From: Solirubrobacter soli DSM 22325
GTDB taxonomy: Bacteria; Actinomycetota; Thermoleophilia; Solirubrobacterales; Solirubrobacteraceae
DNA: 64,000 bases
NCBI RefSeq assembly: GCF_000423665.1
Contig: NZ_AUIK01000008.1
Span: forward strand, 372,001-436,000
Reading direction: 5' to 3'
Shown: positions 1 to 8,210 of the stretch, piece after piece
How the letters are laid out: the number at the start of each line of letters is the position of its first letter
How positions within the stretch are numbered: the first letter of the stretch is position 1
The notes under the pieces: generated by a model
Told to the model about the DNA's origin: nothing
Databases searched by the model: none
Seen by the model: the letters and a program-made list of their open reading frames with translations, nothing else
Made by a program: the position numbers and the translations under genes

Positions 1-2
1 CC

Positions 3-413
3 GGCGAACGCGTCGGCATGTCCAAGATCAAGCGCGTCCGCACGATCGACGCCGTCGTCATGGGCTGGCGCCCGGGCAAGGAGGAGGGCACCGTCGGCTC
101 CCTCATCCTCGGCCTGCACGACGAGGACGGCAACCTGCACACCGTCGGCCACACCTCCGGCTTCAAGGCCGCCGAGAAGCGCGAGCTCCCGGCCAAGCTC
201 GCCCCCTACGAGACCGGCGAGCGCGGCATGGGCGACCCCTCCCGCTGGGCCAGCGACCGCGAGCTCGAGTGGATCGCGATGCGCCCCGAGCTCGTCGTCG
301 AGGTCACCTTCGACCACACCTCCAACGACCGCATCCGCCACGGCACCAAGATCGTCCGCTGGCGCGACGACAAGAAGCCCTCGGAGTGTCTGATGGAGCA
401 GCTCAAATCCTAA
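3..413 (+). CDS. ATP-dependent DNA ligase, C-terminal part (5' end outside window)
   Basis: The reading frame is open to the left edge, so this is the 3' end of a longer gene; the internal ATG at 18 is probably not the start. The visible 137 codons look like the C-terminal OB-fold domain of an actinobacterial LigC-type ATP-dependent DNA ligase. The segment beginning KIKRVRTIDAVVMGWR matches the usual start of that domain, and the downstream EVTFDH and WRDDKKP segments fit its end. Such ligases seal nicks during DNA repair. The stop codon TAA (411-413) is the first three bases of a REP-type palindrome. The ligase family is clear from this domain; the exact subclass needs the missing N-terminal half. 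Confidence 0.8.
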   Translation, partial: GERVGMSKIKRVRTIDAVVMGWRPGKEEGTVGSLILGLHDEDGNLHTVGHTSGFKAAEKRELPAKLAPYETGERGMGDPSRWASDRELEWIAMRPELVVEVTFDHTSNDRIRHGTKIVRWRDDKKPSECLMEQLKS

Positions 414-451
414 AGCCCACCTAAGGGGTCTGACCCTTTAGGTGGGCTTTA
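411..451. terminator. REP-type palindrome acting as bidirectional terminator
   Basis: The arms TAAAGCCCACCTAA (411-424) and TTAGGTGGGCTTTA (438-451) pair around a GGGGTCTGACCC-like core. The palindrome lies exactly between two convergent genes and provides both stop codons: TAA 411-413 for the ligase and TAA (449-451, minus strand) for gpsA. The core GGGTC(T/A)GACCC is shared with the repeats at 14232-14252, 14821-14847 and 34272-34403, so it is a member of a dispersed REP family associated with the RAYT transposase at 14240. Confidence 0.75.
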
Positions 452-1552
452 GGTTTTGTCGGGGCGTTGAAGTGACTCGGTGACCTGGCGGCGGCGGACG
501 CGGTCGACCGCGCGGCGCCAGGCGTTGTCGCGGGCCGCCGGGGGCGGGACGGTGGCGCGGACGCGGGCGACCCACTCGTCGAGGGGGAGCTCGCCTGAGA
601 TCAGGCCGTGCAGGGCGGTGGTGACGGGAGCGTCGACGTGGGCGCGGCGCAGCGCGGTGGCGAGCAGCGGGACCATGTCGAGCGCCTCGACCGCCTGGCC
701 GATCCGGGCCGGGATCTCGGAGGCCGGGACGCCCTCGCCGAGCAACTGGCCCGCGCGGCGGTTGCGGGACTGCGGCGCGAGCGCGGTGCCGACGAGGTCG
801 CCGGTGCCGGCGAGGCCGATCATCGACTCCGGCTTGCCGCCCTGGCGCTCGGCGTAGCGCCAGACCTCGGCGAAGATATGGCCGGCGGCGGCGCCGGCGG
901 CGTTCAGGCCCTGGCCGGCGGTCGCGCCCGCGGCCAGCGAGGCCGCGTTCTTGGCCACGCCGCTGAGCTCCACGCCCACCGGGTCGTTGGACTGCTCGCA
1001 GACGACCCCGGCGCGCATGAACACGTCCGCGATCGCGCTCGCGAGCTTGACGTTGGAGGAGGCGGCGACGAGGCCGGCGCCCTCGGTGACCATCTCGCGC
1101 GCGTGTGCGGGGCCGCCGAGGCAGGCCACGCGGTCCACGCCGAAGGCCTGGTTGAGCAGCGCGGTCGGCGCCAGGCCGTCCGGCGGGACGAGGCCCTTGG
1201 CCATCGAGATCACCGGCGTGCGGGCGGGCAGGCCGGTCGCCTGCAGGTTGCCGATCACCTGCGCGAGCCCGCGGGACGGCACGCCGAGGAAGACGTAATC
1301 GGCGCGCGTGAGCCCGGCCGACATCGGCTCCACCCGCAGCTCGCGCGGGAAGGTGACATCGGGCAGGTACGCGCGGTTCTGGCGCTCGGTCTCGAGCGCC
1401 TCCGCCTGCTCGGCGGTCCGCGTCTGCAGCGTCGTCCGAAAGCCGCCGCGGGCGAGCAGGACCGCCACGGCCGTCCCGAACGAGCCGGCGCCGAGGACGA
1501 CCGCGCGGCGGCCGCCCGGCGACGGGAGATTGAGCTGTGGCCGCGGGGGCAT
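449..1552 (-). CDS. gpsA: NAD(P)H-dependent glycerol-3-phosphate dehydrogenase
   Basis: This cytoplasmic enzyme reduces dihydroxyacetone phosphate to sn-glycerol-3-phosphate, the backbone of phospholipids. The 367-residue protein has the N-terminal Rossmann motif VVLGAGSFGTA (residues 18-28), the CLGGPAHA segment (about 144-151), the catalytic Lys201 in GVAKNAAS and the GLAGTGDLVGT segment near 247-257 followed by SRNRRAG. These are the family's standard landmarks and the length is typical or slightly long. It lies 32 bp downstream of the hypothetical gene at 1585-2592 on the same strand. Its stop codon lies inside a REP palindrome. Confidence 0.95.
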   Translation of the reverse strand: MPPRPQLNLPSPGGRRAVVLGAGSFGTAVAVLLARGGFRTTLQTRTAEQAEALETERQNRAYLPDVTFPRELRVEPMSAGLTRADYVFLGVPSRGLAQVIGNLQATGLPARTPVISMAKGLVPPDGLAPTALLNQAFGVDRVACLGGPAHAREMVTEGAGLVAASSNVKLASAIADVFMRAGVVCEQSNDPVGVELSGVAKNAASLAAGATAGQGLNAAGAAAGHIFAEVWRYAERQGGKPESMIGLAGTGDLVGTALAPQSRNRRAGQLLGEGVPASEIPARIGQAVEALDMVPLLATALRRAHVDAPVTTALHGLISGELPLDEWVARVRATVPPPAARDNAWRRAVDRVRRRQVTESLQRPDKT

Positions 1553-1584
1553 CGCGGGAATCTACCCCGCGCACCCCGCAGGCG

Positions 1585-2592
1585 TTACTGGGCGGGAGCC
1601 GGCGCGTCCTGCGCGGGCGGCGCCATCGGGTCGGGGAGCGTTCCCGTGTCCTTCATCCCCGCGCGCGTGCGGATCCGCCGCTCGCCTCCCTCTTCCTCGT
1701 TCGTGAACGTCTTCGTCGCCCAGCTGAGGTTCTCGCGCCACTTCTGCAGGTAGAGCGAGGCGATCCGGGGCTTGACCGAGGCGTAGAGCTCGGAGTGGAA
1801 GGCCTCGCGCTTGGACCGGATCTGCAGCAGCACCTCGTCGGGCCCGATGTCGTACTTCTTCAGCGTCGGGTCCGCCTTGGCCTTGGCGACCAGCGCGTCC
1901 TTGGCCGCGGAGCCCTTCGACTGGCCGTCGGCGAACCAGTTCGGGTCGCCGCCCGCCATCGTCCAGCCGACGCCCGCCATGAACCCGGCGACGTAGCCGT
2001 CGGTGGCGGCGACGATCGCGTCGCCCACGCGGCGCTCCTCGGCGGCGTCCTCGAGCGTCGCCAGCGTCGCCTTGATCGTGACGTACGCGCCGAAGATCCC
2101 GGCCATCGCGGGGCCGCTGGTCGCGATGTTGCTCAGCGCGCGGCCGACCATCTGGACCGCCGCCGCGCCGCCGCTCGGGGCCGAAGCCGCGCCCTCCGCC
2201 GCGGCGGCGCGTGCCGCCGCCGACTGCGCGAGCTGCGCCTCGGCCTCGGCCGCGGAGAGCTCGCCGCGCACGACCCGCGCGCACATCTCCTCGACCTCGG
2301 CGTCGACCGCGTACTCCTGCCCGACGTCGGTCGGGATCCCGAGGTTGCCGGCGCCGACCTGAACCGGGTTGCGGGCGAGCGTCGCCATGCGGGCGACGTG
2401 CTGGTTGCCGTGCCCGGCCTGCAGTGCACTGGCGTAGCGCGCGCGGGCGCCCGCGTCCCACTGCCCGAACGACGCCGGCGGACCCATCCCGAGGCCGATC
2501 GCGGGTGTGGGCGCGATCGCGGGTGCGGCGCGCACGGCGACGACCGGCGCAGCTTGCGCCTGGGCCGGCTGGACCCCCTCATGCTCAGCCAT
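1585..2592 (-). CDS. Hypothetical protein with eCIS-cargo-like N-terminal motif
   Basis: I do not recognise the family. The 335-residue protein has an Ala/Pro-rich N-terminus (residues 1-40) followed by ALQAGHGNQHVARM (about 56-69). That resembles the LQ..GN..V.R.. motif common just after the N-terminus of proteins encoded with extracellular contractile injection systems and in DUF4157-type proteins. The middle holds an Ala-rich helix (about 110-150) and a hydrophobic Gly-rich stretch (about 175-215, containing GYVAGFMAGVGW) that could cross or insert in a membrane. The C-terminus is charged, then Pro-rich. No injection-system genes are in the window, so a cargo role is only a suggestion. It is followed by gpsA on the same strand. 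Confidence 0.6.
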   Translation of the reverse strand: MAEHEGVQPAQAQAAPVVAVRAAPAIAPTPAIGLGMGPPASFGQWDAGARARYASALQAGHGNQHVARMATLARNPVQVGAGNLGIPTDVGQEYAVDAEVEEMCARVVRGELSAAEAEAQLAQSAAARAAAAEGAASAPSGGAAAVQMVGRALSNIATSGPAMAGIFGAYVTIKATLATLEDAAEERRVGDAIVAATDGYVAGFMAGVGWTMAGGDPNWFADGQSKGSAAKDALVAKAKADPTLKKYDIGPDEVLLQIRSKREAFHSELYASVKPRIASLYLQKWRENLSWATKTFTNEEEGGERRIRTRAGMKDTGTLPDPMAPPAQDAPAPAQ

Positions 2593-2630
2593 GACTCGCG
2601 GCGATCATGCCACGGCTAGCCTCGATCTGC

Positions 2631-3488
2631 ATGTGGTTCAAACGGATCGCGGCGCTCGGTGCCGTCCTCGCCGTGGCGGTCGCCGTCGTCGTTCTCACGC
2701 GCCATTCAGACGCGACGGAGCCGCAGGCGGTGGCGACCGCGACCCCGATCGCGACGCCGAAGAAGGCCTCCAAGCCGAAGCAGCCGAAGCCCGTGGCCGA
2801 GATCAGCGGCGCCGCGGCGCGGCGCAAAGCGATCCCGATCCTGATGTACCACGTGATCAACAGGGCGCCCGCGGGCGTCCCGAACGCGGAGCTGTGGGTC
2901 GACAAGGACGTCTTCGCGGACGAGATGCGCGCGTTGCGCAAGGCGGGCTACACCGCGGTCACGCTCGCGCAGGCGTGGTCAGGCTGGAAACAGGGCGGCC
3001 CGCTGCCCAAGAAGCCGATCATCCTCTCCTTCGACGACGGCTACCTCTCCCACTACACCAATGCCAAGCCGGCGCTGCGCAAGCTGGGCTGGCCCGGGGT
3101 CCTGTACCTGGAGATCAAGTCGATCGGGCCCGGCGGGCTGACCGAGCACCAGATCCGCTCGCTGATCAACGCGGGGTGGGAGATCGACTCGCACACGCTC
3201 ACCCACCCGGACCTGACGACGCTCGACGACGCCTCGCTGCGCCGCGAGCTGGTGGACTCGCGCAAGGAGATCCGCACGCGCTTCGGCGTCAAGGCCGACT
3301 TCTTCGCCTATCCGGCGGGCCGCTACGACGACCGCGTCGAGGCGGCCACGAAGGCCGCCGGCTACAAGGCGGCGGTGACGACCGACGAGGGAGTCGCGCG
3401 CGGCAAGGACGACCCGTTCGCGCTCAAGCGCGTGCGGGTCAACGCCTCCGACACCGCGGCTACTTTGCTGGCGAAGCTACGCGGCTGA
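2631..3488 (+). CDS. Membrane-anchored polysaccharide deacetylase (NodB domain)
   Basis: This carbohydrate esterase-4 family protein probably removes N-acetyl groups from a cell-envelope glycan outside the membrane. The ATG at 2631 places the basic-hydrophobic signal anchor (MWFKRIAALGAVLAVAV) at the extreme N-terminus; an in-frame ATG at 2607 is the alternative. A Pro/Lys-rich linker follows, then the NodB fold. Catalytic motif 1 is SFDDGY, motif 2 is the metal-binding SHTLTH, and motif 3 is FAYPAGRYDD. The gene is divergent from the hypothetical gene at 1585. Its last 29 bases overlap the 3' end of the convergent marR gene. Confidence 0.88.
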   Translation: MWFKRIAALGAVLAVAVAVVVLTRHSDATEPQAVATATPIATPKKASKPKQPKPVAEISGAAARRKAIPILMYHVINRAPAGVPNAELWVDKDVFADEMRALRKAGYTAVTLAQAWSGWKQGGPLPKKPIILSFDDGYLSHYTNAKPALRKLGWPGVLYLEIKSIGPGGLTEHQIRSLINAGWEIDSHTLTHPDLTTLDDASLRRELVDSRKEIRTRFGVKADFFAYPAGRYDDRVEAATKAAGYKAAVTTDEGVARGKDDPFALKRVRVNASDTAATLLAKLRG

Positions 3489-3897
3489 GGATCTCGAACA
3501 GGATCGCCGCGTCCTCGTCGCTGAGGCTCTGCATCGCGTCCGGCGCGGTGCTGACGCGGTCGATATAGAGCTGGCGCAGCACCTTCCCGCGCTCGGTCAG
3601 CATGAGCGTCTTCACGCGCCGGTCGGTGGGGTGCGCCTGACGCTCGGCCAGCCCGGCGTTCTCGAGCCGGTCGGCGAGCCCCGTGACGGTCGAGTTGTCG
3701 CAGTGCAGGGCCTGCGCGAGGTCGGAGAGCTTCATCGGCTCATCCGGCTGCAGGCTGCGCAGGGCGAAGGTCTGCTGCGGGGCCAGCCCGAACTCCTGCG
3801 CGACCTTGAGCATGCGCCCGCGGTGGGAGAACACGAGCTCGAGCATCAGCCGCCAGGCCTCCTGCTGCCTCGAGGCGGGCCCTACGACCTTTGCCAT
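3460..3897 (-). CDS. MarR-family transcriptional regulator
   Basis: A 145-residue winged-helix protein of the usual MarR length. The recognition region reads LSDLAQALHCDNSTVTGLADRL and the wing contains the typical DRRVKTLMLTERG segment. It is divergent from a three-gene ABC exporter (starts at 3960) with only 62 bp between, so it most likely represses that operon and itself, with release by a ligand. The intergenic region contains AT-rich inverted repeats suited to a MarR dimer. The 3' end overlaps the convergent deacetylase gene. Confidence 0.92.
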   Translation of the reverse strand: MAKVVGPASRQQEAWRLMLELVFSHRGRMLKVAQEFGLAPQQTFALRSLQPDEPMKLSDLAQALHCDNSTVTGLADRLENAGLAERQAHPTDRRVKTLMLTERGKVLRQLYIDRVSTAPDAMQSLSDEDAAILFEILSRVASPAK

Positions 3898-3900
3898 AAG

Positions 3901-3942
3901 TCAAATGTAGCACAACACGGATATTTGACATACCAAAATATC
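3901..3942. promoter_or_regulatory. Putative MarR operator region
   Basis: The region between marR and the ABC operon is strikingly AT-rich for this genome. It contains the inverted repeat GATATTT (3920-3926) / AAATATC (3936-3942) and an interleaved TCAAAT (3901-3906) / ATTTGA (3923-3928). A TTGACA hexamer (3925-3930) sits inside. The placement over both divergent promoters is what is expected for a MarR autorepressor; binding itself is inferred. Confidence 0.55.
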
Positions 3943-3959
3943 TATGTACCTTAAGCGAT

Positions 3960-4937
3960 ATGTCGCTAGCTGCCAGTGCTGGGATCGAGGTCGACGGCCT
4001 CGTCCGAGAGTTCAAGAACGGGCCGAGGGCGGTCGACGGGATCGATCTGCAGGTCGCGCCGGGGGAGATCTACGGATTTCTTGGCCCGAACGGCGCAGGC
4101 AAGTCGACGACCGTCCTCATGCTGACCACGCTCCTGCCGCCGACCGCGGGGACCGCGCGCGTGGCGGGCCACGACATCCTGCGCGAAGGGCCGGCGGTGC
4201 GGGCGGCGATCGGCGCCGCGCTGCAGGAGGCGGCGCTGGACCCGCTCCTCACCGCGCGCGATCACATGCGCCTGCAGACGTCGCTCCAGGGCCTGCCGAG
4301 GTCGCAGCGTCGTACGCGCGGCGACGAGTTGATCGAGCGAGTAGGGCTCAGCGACGCCGCCGACCGCAAGGTGGGCGGGTTCTCGGGCGGCATGAAGCGC
4401 CGCCTGGACCTCGCGCTCGCGCTCGTGCACTCCCCGCGCGTCCTGTTCCTCGACGAGCCGACCACGGGGCTCGACCCGTCGTCGCGTGCCGACCTGTGGG
4501 CCGAGGTCGCGCGGCTCGCGCGCGAGGACGGCGTGACCGTCTTCCTCACCACGCAGTACCTCGAGGAGGCCGACGTCCTGGCCGACCGCGTCGGGATCAT
4601 CGACGCCGGCCACATCGTCGCCGAGGGCACGCCGGAGTCGCTGAAGGCCGAGATCGGCCGCCCGTCGGTCGAGGCCGTGCCCGCCGACCGCGCCGATCGT
4701 GACGCGGTCGCCGAGGTCCTGAGCCAGTTCGGCTCGGTCGTCCCCGCACCTCCGGGCGCGGCCGCGGTGCGCCTGCAGAGCGGCGAGGACCTCGTCGCGG
4801 TCGTCCGCGCGCTCGACGCCGCCGACCTGCGGGTCGCCGACCTCCAGCTCCACCAGCCGTCGCTGGACGACGTGTTCCTGGCCAAGACCGGCCGCAAGCT
4901 CGATGCGGAGGAGACGCCTGAGGAGGTCGCGGTCTGA
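3960..4937 (+). CDS. ABC transporter ATP-binding protein (DrrA-type)
   Basis: Energising subunit of a drug or lipid exporter. The 325-residue protein has Walker A GPNGAGKST (about residues 43-51), the signature FSGGMKRR, Walker B VLFLDEPTTGLDP and the switch histidine region replaced by Gln (FLTTQYLEEAD), a substitution usual in DrrA-like ATPases. The C-terminal extension of about 90 residues is also typical of daunorubicin-type ATPases. The stop overlaps the start of the first permease by one base. The operon is divergent from a MarR regulator, so substrate-inducible efflux is likely. Confidence 0.93.
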   Translation: MSLAASAGIEVDGLVREFKNGPRAVDGIDLQVAPGEIYGFLGPNGAGKSTTVLMLTTLLPPTAGTARVAGHDILREGPAVRAAIGAALQEAALDPLLTARDHMRLQTSLQGLPRSQRRTRGDELIERVGLSDAADRKVGGFSGGMKRRLDLALALVHSPRVLFLDEPTTGLDPSSRADLWAEVARLAREDGVTVFLTTQYLEEADVLADRVGIIDAGHIVAEGTPESLKAEIGRPSVEAVPADRADRDAVAEVLSQFGSVVPAPPGAAAVRLQSGEDLVAVVRALDAADLRVADLQLHQPSLDDVFLAKTGRKLDAEETPEEVAV

Positions 4938-5710
4938 TGCTGTTCCAGCAGGCGGCCGAGATCGCCCGGCGCTCGATCCTGCAGACGCTGCGCCAGCCCG
5001 CGATGGTCATCCCGCCGATCCTGTTCCCGCTGATCCTGATGGGGATCAACGTCGGCGGGCTGGACCAGGCGACCAACATCCCCGGCTTCCCGCCGGTCGA
5101 CAGCTACCTCGACTTCGCGATCGCGTTCCCGTTCATCCAGGGCTCGCTGTTCGCGTCGATCAACGCCGGGTCGGCGATCGCGCGCGACATCGAGACCGGC
5201 TTCCTCAATCGGTTGGCCCTGACCCCGATGCAGCGTGCCGCGCTGCTGCTCGGGAACCTCTCGGGGGTGATGGTCGTGGCGCTCGTGTCGTCGCTGATCT
5301 ACCTGACCGTCGGGTTCATCGCGGGCCTGCACGTCCACGCGGGCTTCCTCGGCGTGCTCGTGCTGCTGGTGCTCGCCCTGCTGATCGCGCTCGCGTTCGC
5401 GTCGATCGGCGCGTTCGTCGGGTTGCGCACCGGCTCCGGCGAAGCGGTCCAGGGCGTGTTCCCGCTGTTCTTCGTGTTCCTGTTCCTGTCCTCGAGCTCG
5501 CTGCCGCGCAACGTCATCGAGCAGGACTGGTTCAGGACGATCGCCACCTACAACCCGATCTCCTACCTCTTCGAGGGCCTGCGCTCGCTGATCATCTTCG
5601 GCTGGCAGGGCAAGGAGCTGGCGCTCGGCTTCGGCTTCGCCGTGTGCATCGCGCTGATCGGCGTGGTCGGCTCCTCCTCGGCCCTGCGGACACGGCTGGC
5701 GCGGACATGA
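4937..5710 (+). CDS. ABC-2 type permease, first subunit
   Basis: A 257-residue integral membrane protein of the DrrB/ABC-2 family with about six hydrophobic segments, including LLLGNLSGVMVVALVSSLIY and LGVLVLLVLALLIALAFASI. The segment SSSSLPRNVIEQDWFRTIATYNPISYLFEGLR is the family's characteristic late region between the last transmembrane helices. The start overlaps the ATPase stop by one base and the stop overlaps the next permease by 4 bp (ATGA), so the three proteins are translationally coupled and should form one exporter with two different permease subunits. Confidence 0.9.
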   Translation: MLFQQAAEIARRSILQTLRQPAMVIPPILFPLILMGINVGGLDQATNIPGFPPVDSYLDFAIAFPFIQGSLFASINAGSAIARDIETGFLNRLALTPMQRAALLLGNLSGVMVVALVSSLIYLTVGFIAGLHVHAGFLGVLVLLVLALLIALAFASIGAFVGLRTGSGEAVQGVFPLFFVFLFLSSSSLPRNVIEQDWFRTIATYNPISYLFEGLRSLIIFGWQGKELALGFGFAVCIALIGVVGSSSALRTRLART

Positions 5711-6477
5711 AGCGCTTCGTCGACGTCGCGGGCGGGGTCGCCTTCCGCGGTCTGAAGAAGATCGCCACCAACCCGCAGCTGCTGCTGCCTTCGCTGATCT
5801 TCCCGCTGTTCTTCTTCGTCGCCTTCGCGGGTGGGTTGAGCTCGGTCGGCGACGTGCCGGGCTTCGACTTCCCGTCGGGGTACACGGCGTTCCAGTTCGT
5901 GTTCGTGCTGCTCCAGGCGTCCGCGTTCGGCGGCGTCTTCACGGGGTTCGGGATCGCCTCGGACTTCGAGAACGGCTTCGCGCGGCGCATGATGCTGGCC
6001 GCGCCGAACCGGCTCGGCATCCTCGCCGGCTATGCCCTGGCCGCGCTCGTCCGGGCGGTGATCGTCGGCATCCTGCTGTTCGTCGTGGCCGCGCTCTCCG
6101 GCATGCAGATCGGCGGCGACGGGATCGACCTGTTCGGGCTGATCGTCCTCGCGCTCCTGGTCAACATGACCGCCGCGATGTGGTCCGCGGGCGTGGCGAT
6201 GCGCCTGCGCACGATCCAGGCCGGCCCCGTGATGCAGATGCCGGTCTTCATCATCCTGTTCCTCGCGCCGGTCTACGTGCCGCTGGAGTTGTTGAGCGGC
6301 TGGATCCACGCGGTGGCCAAGATCAACCCGTTCACGGCGCTGGTCGAGGGCGGGCGCGACCTGATCTCGGGCCAGACGTTCGACCCGGCGGTGGTCTACG
6401 GCGTCGCGGGCGTGCTGCTGGCGTTCTTCATCGTCTGGGCCGTGACCGGCCTGCGTCGCGCCGAGGCGGCGGGCTAG
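5707..6477 (+). CDS. ABC-2 type permease, second subunit
   Basis: The 256-residue protein starts at ATG 5707, inside the stop of the previous permease (ATGA overlap); the frame is open far upstream but that part is only a shadow of the first permease. It has an N-terminal amphipathic stretch, about six hydrophobic segments and the late motif WIHAVAKINPFTALVEGGRDL, equivalent to the partner's YNPISYLFEGLRSL. Together with the gene before it this makes a heterodimeric membrane domain served by the 3960-4937 ATPase. Its 3' end overlaps the convergent gene at 6474 by 4 bp. Confidence 0.9.
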   Translation: MKRFVDVAGGVAFRGLKKIATNPQLLLPSLIFPLFFFVAFAGGLSSVGDVPGFDFPSGYTAFQFVFVLLQASAFGGVFTGFGIASDFENGFARRMMLAAPNRLGILAGYALAALVRAVIVGILLFVVAALSGMQIGGDGIDLFGLIVLALLVNMTAAMWSAGVAMRLRTIQAGPVMQMPVFIILFLAPVYVPLELLSGWIHAVAKINPFTALVEGGRDLISGQTFDPAVVYGVAGVLLAFFIVWAVTGLRRAEAAG

Positions 6478-8210
6478 CGGCGGCAGGAATATCGAGGCCT
6501 CGGCGCCTCGCCGACGTACTGCCAGCGCGGGTCGCAGAAGATCAAGGAGACCGGGTCCAGCCAATCGGCCTTCCGGGCCGGTGACTCGGGGCCTTGGGTC
6601 TCCTTGGTCATGTTGTAACGACGGTGGAACGCGGTCTCGAACCAGGTCACGTTGTGCAGCCCCCACCAGCCGGCGAAGTCCATCTCGGGATCGGCCTTGT
6701 CGAACACCTCCACGTCCAGCGGGAGCGTCGTGCTGTCGCCGGTCCGGTCACGGATCTTGTACGCGAGGTTGGCGAGGTCGAGTGTCTTGGACCCGAGGCC
6801 CTTGCACCGCAGCCAGTTCGAAGGGATGTCGACGGAGTTGTCGTGATAGTTGGCCTGCGAGCCTTGGGCGACCGCGACGAGCGGATGCGCCCCGGTCGCG
6901 GCCTCGGCGATGCGGACGTCCTTCCACGGCAGCCAGGTGCCCGCGCAGTGGGCGGAGAGCGCCAGGAACAGGGGCTCGGTATCCGAGAAGCCGATCGTCA
7001 CTGCCTCCCAGTCCGCCTCGTGGCCTTGTCGCATCTGCCCGAAGACGGTGCGCGCCTGCCAGTCGTCGTAGTAGTAGAAGAGCCAGTATTGGACGATCGC
7101 GGACAGCTCGTCCTTGTACGGACCGGTGGGCGGGAACAGGCGGTCGCTCGTCGCAGGGTCTTTTGACACCGCTGCCTTGTCGACGACGCGCGCGTAGGCG
7201 AAGCCGCGCTTGCGGTCGGGCTGCGGGTCGTCCTCGCACGCCTGATCGCTGGACTCGTCGAGCGAGCAGTGGATGGTCAGCCAATAGCAGAGCTGCTTGC
7301 CGCCTGGACAGTCACGCGGCAGGTCGGACGGCGTCAACGGCGGCGGTTTGATCACCCGTCCGCGCGGGTCGTAGAGGTCCGCCTTGGCGAGGTACGCGTC
7401 GACGCGCATCGGCTTCCAGCGCTCCCCGTCGGTCAGCTCCAGCACGGGCGCGAACGCCTTCGCGAGCGCTTCAGGGTCCTGTGGCACGACGGGGCGGGCG
7501 GCCGGTGTACGGTCGGCGTCGTAGCGGGCGTCGTCGCGTTTGACCGGCGGATCGGATGCCATCCCCGCGACACCGGCGACCATCAGGAAGACCGCGGACA
7601 GCACCGCGGCGACGACGCCGAAGTGCCCGGGATGCCACTCCTCGGGAAGAGGCTCATGGTCGGTGAGCGCGACACGGATCAGCAGCCCTGCGAGCAGCCC
7701 GATCCACGCGATGTGGTCGAAGAGACGCAGGCCCGTGCTTCCACCGACGAACAGCCACAGGTAGTAGCGCGCGAAGGCGAGCGCGAAGACGACGACGAAG
7801 AGCGTCCGCCACGTGCCACGCGCGAAGCTCGGGAGGCGCAGGATCAGCGCGAGCGCCCAGAGCGCGAACCCCAACCAGACCAGGAGCCAGCTCCAGAACT
7901 CGTAGGCGTCGGCGAACTCGTTCGCGCCCGCCAGGACGACGATCACGAGCGACGCGACCAGGAAGGTCGCGACAGCCGCGAGCACCGTTCGCCCGCGCTT
8001 GGTGTCGACGAGGACCTTGACCGCTCCGACGAGTTGGCGACGCAGGTGCCACAGCAGCAGCGCGCCGAGTCCGGCGAATAGCGCGAGCACGAAGATCGCC
8101 GTCACCGGCGGCAGCGCGAAGGCCGCGATCGCGAGCACGCCGAGGATCGGGATCAACAGCGGCGCGAGCGTCCACCAGAGATCCTTCGCCGCGCGCGCGA
8201 ACGAGCTCAC
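6474..8210 (-). CDS. Polytopic membrane protein with Vps62-like C-terminal domain
   Basis: The N-terminal third has about six hydrophobic helices. The C-terminal part contains QYWLFYYYDDW, then GHEADWEAVTIGF and later WGLHNVTWFETAF. Those signatures resemble the Vps62/DUF946 domain, whose biochemical role is unknown. GTG at 8210 is chosen as start because it overlaps the stop of the upstream SGNH gene by 4 bp (GTGA); a TTG at 8225 is the longest possible start. The two genes therefore form a coupled unit. Six cysteines in the extracellular-looking part suggest disulfides. The membrane and domain calls are good; the function is unknown. Confidence 0.75.
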   Translation of the reverse strand: MSSFARAAKDLWWTLAPLLIPILGVLAIAAFALPPVTAIFVLALFAGLGALLLWHLRRQLVGAVKVLVDTKRGRTVLAAVATFLVASLVIVVLAGANEFADAYEFWSWLLVWLGFALWALALILRLPSFARGTWRTLFVVVFALAFARYYLWLFVGGSTGLRLFDHIAWIGLLAGLLIRVALTDHEPLPEEWHPGHFGVVAAVLSAVFLMVAGVAGMASDPPVKRDDARYDADRTPAARPVVPQDPEALAKAFAPVLELTDGERWKPMRVDAYLAKADLYDPRGRVIKPPPLTPSDLPRDCPGGKQLCYWLTIHCSLDESSDQACEDDPQPDRKRGFAYARVVDKAAVSKDPATSDRLFPPTGPYKDELSAIVQYWLFYYYDDWQARTVFGQMRQGHEADWEAVTIGFSDTEPLFLALSAHCAGTWLPWKDVRIAEAATGAHPLVAVAQGSQANYHDNSVDIPSNWLRCKGLGSKTLDLANLAYKIRDRTGDSTTLPLDVEVFDKADPEMDFAGWWGLHNVTWFETAFHRRYNMTKETQGPESPARKADWLDPVSLIFCDPRWQYVGEAPRPRYSCRR

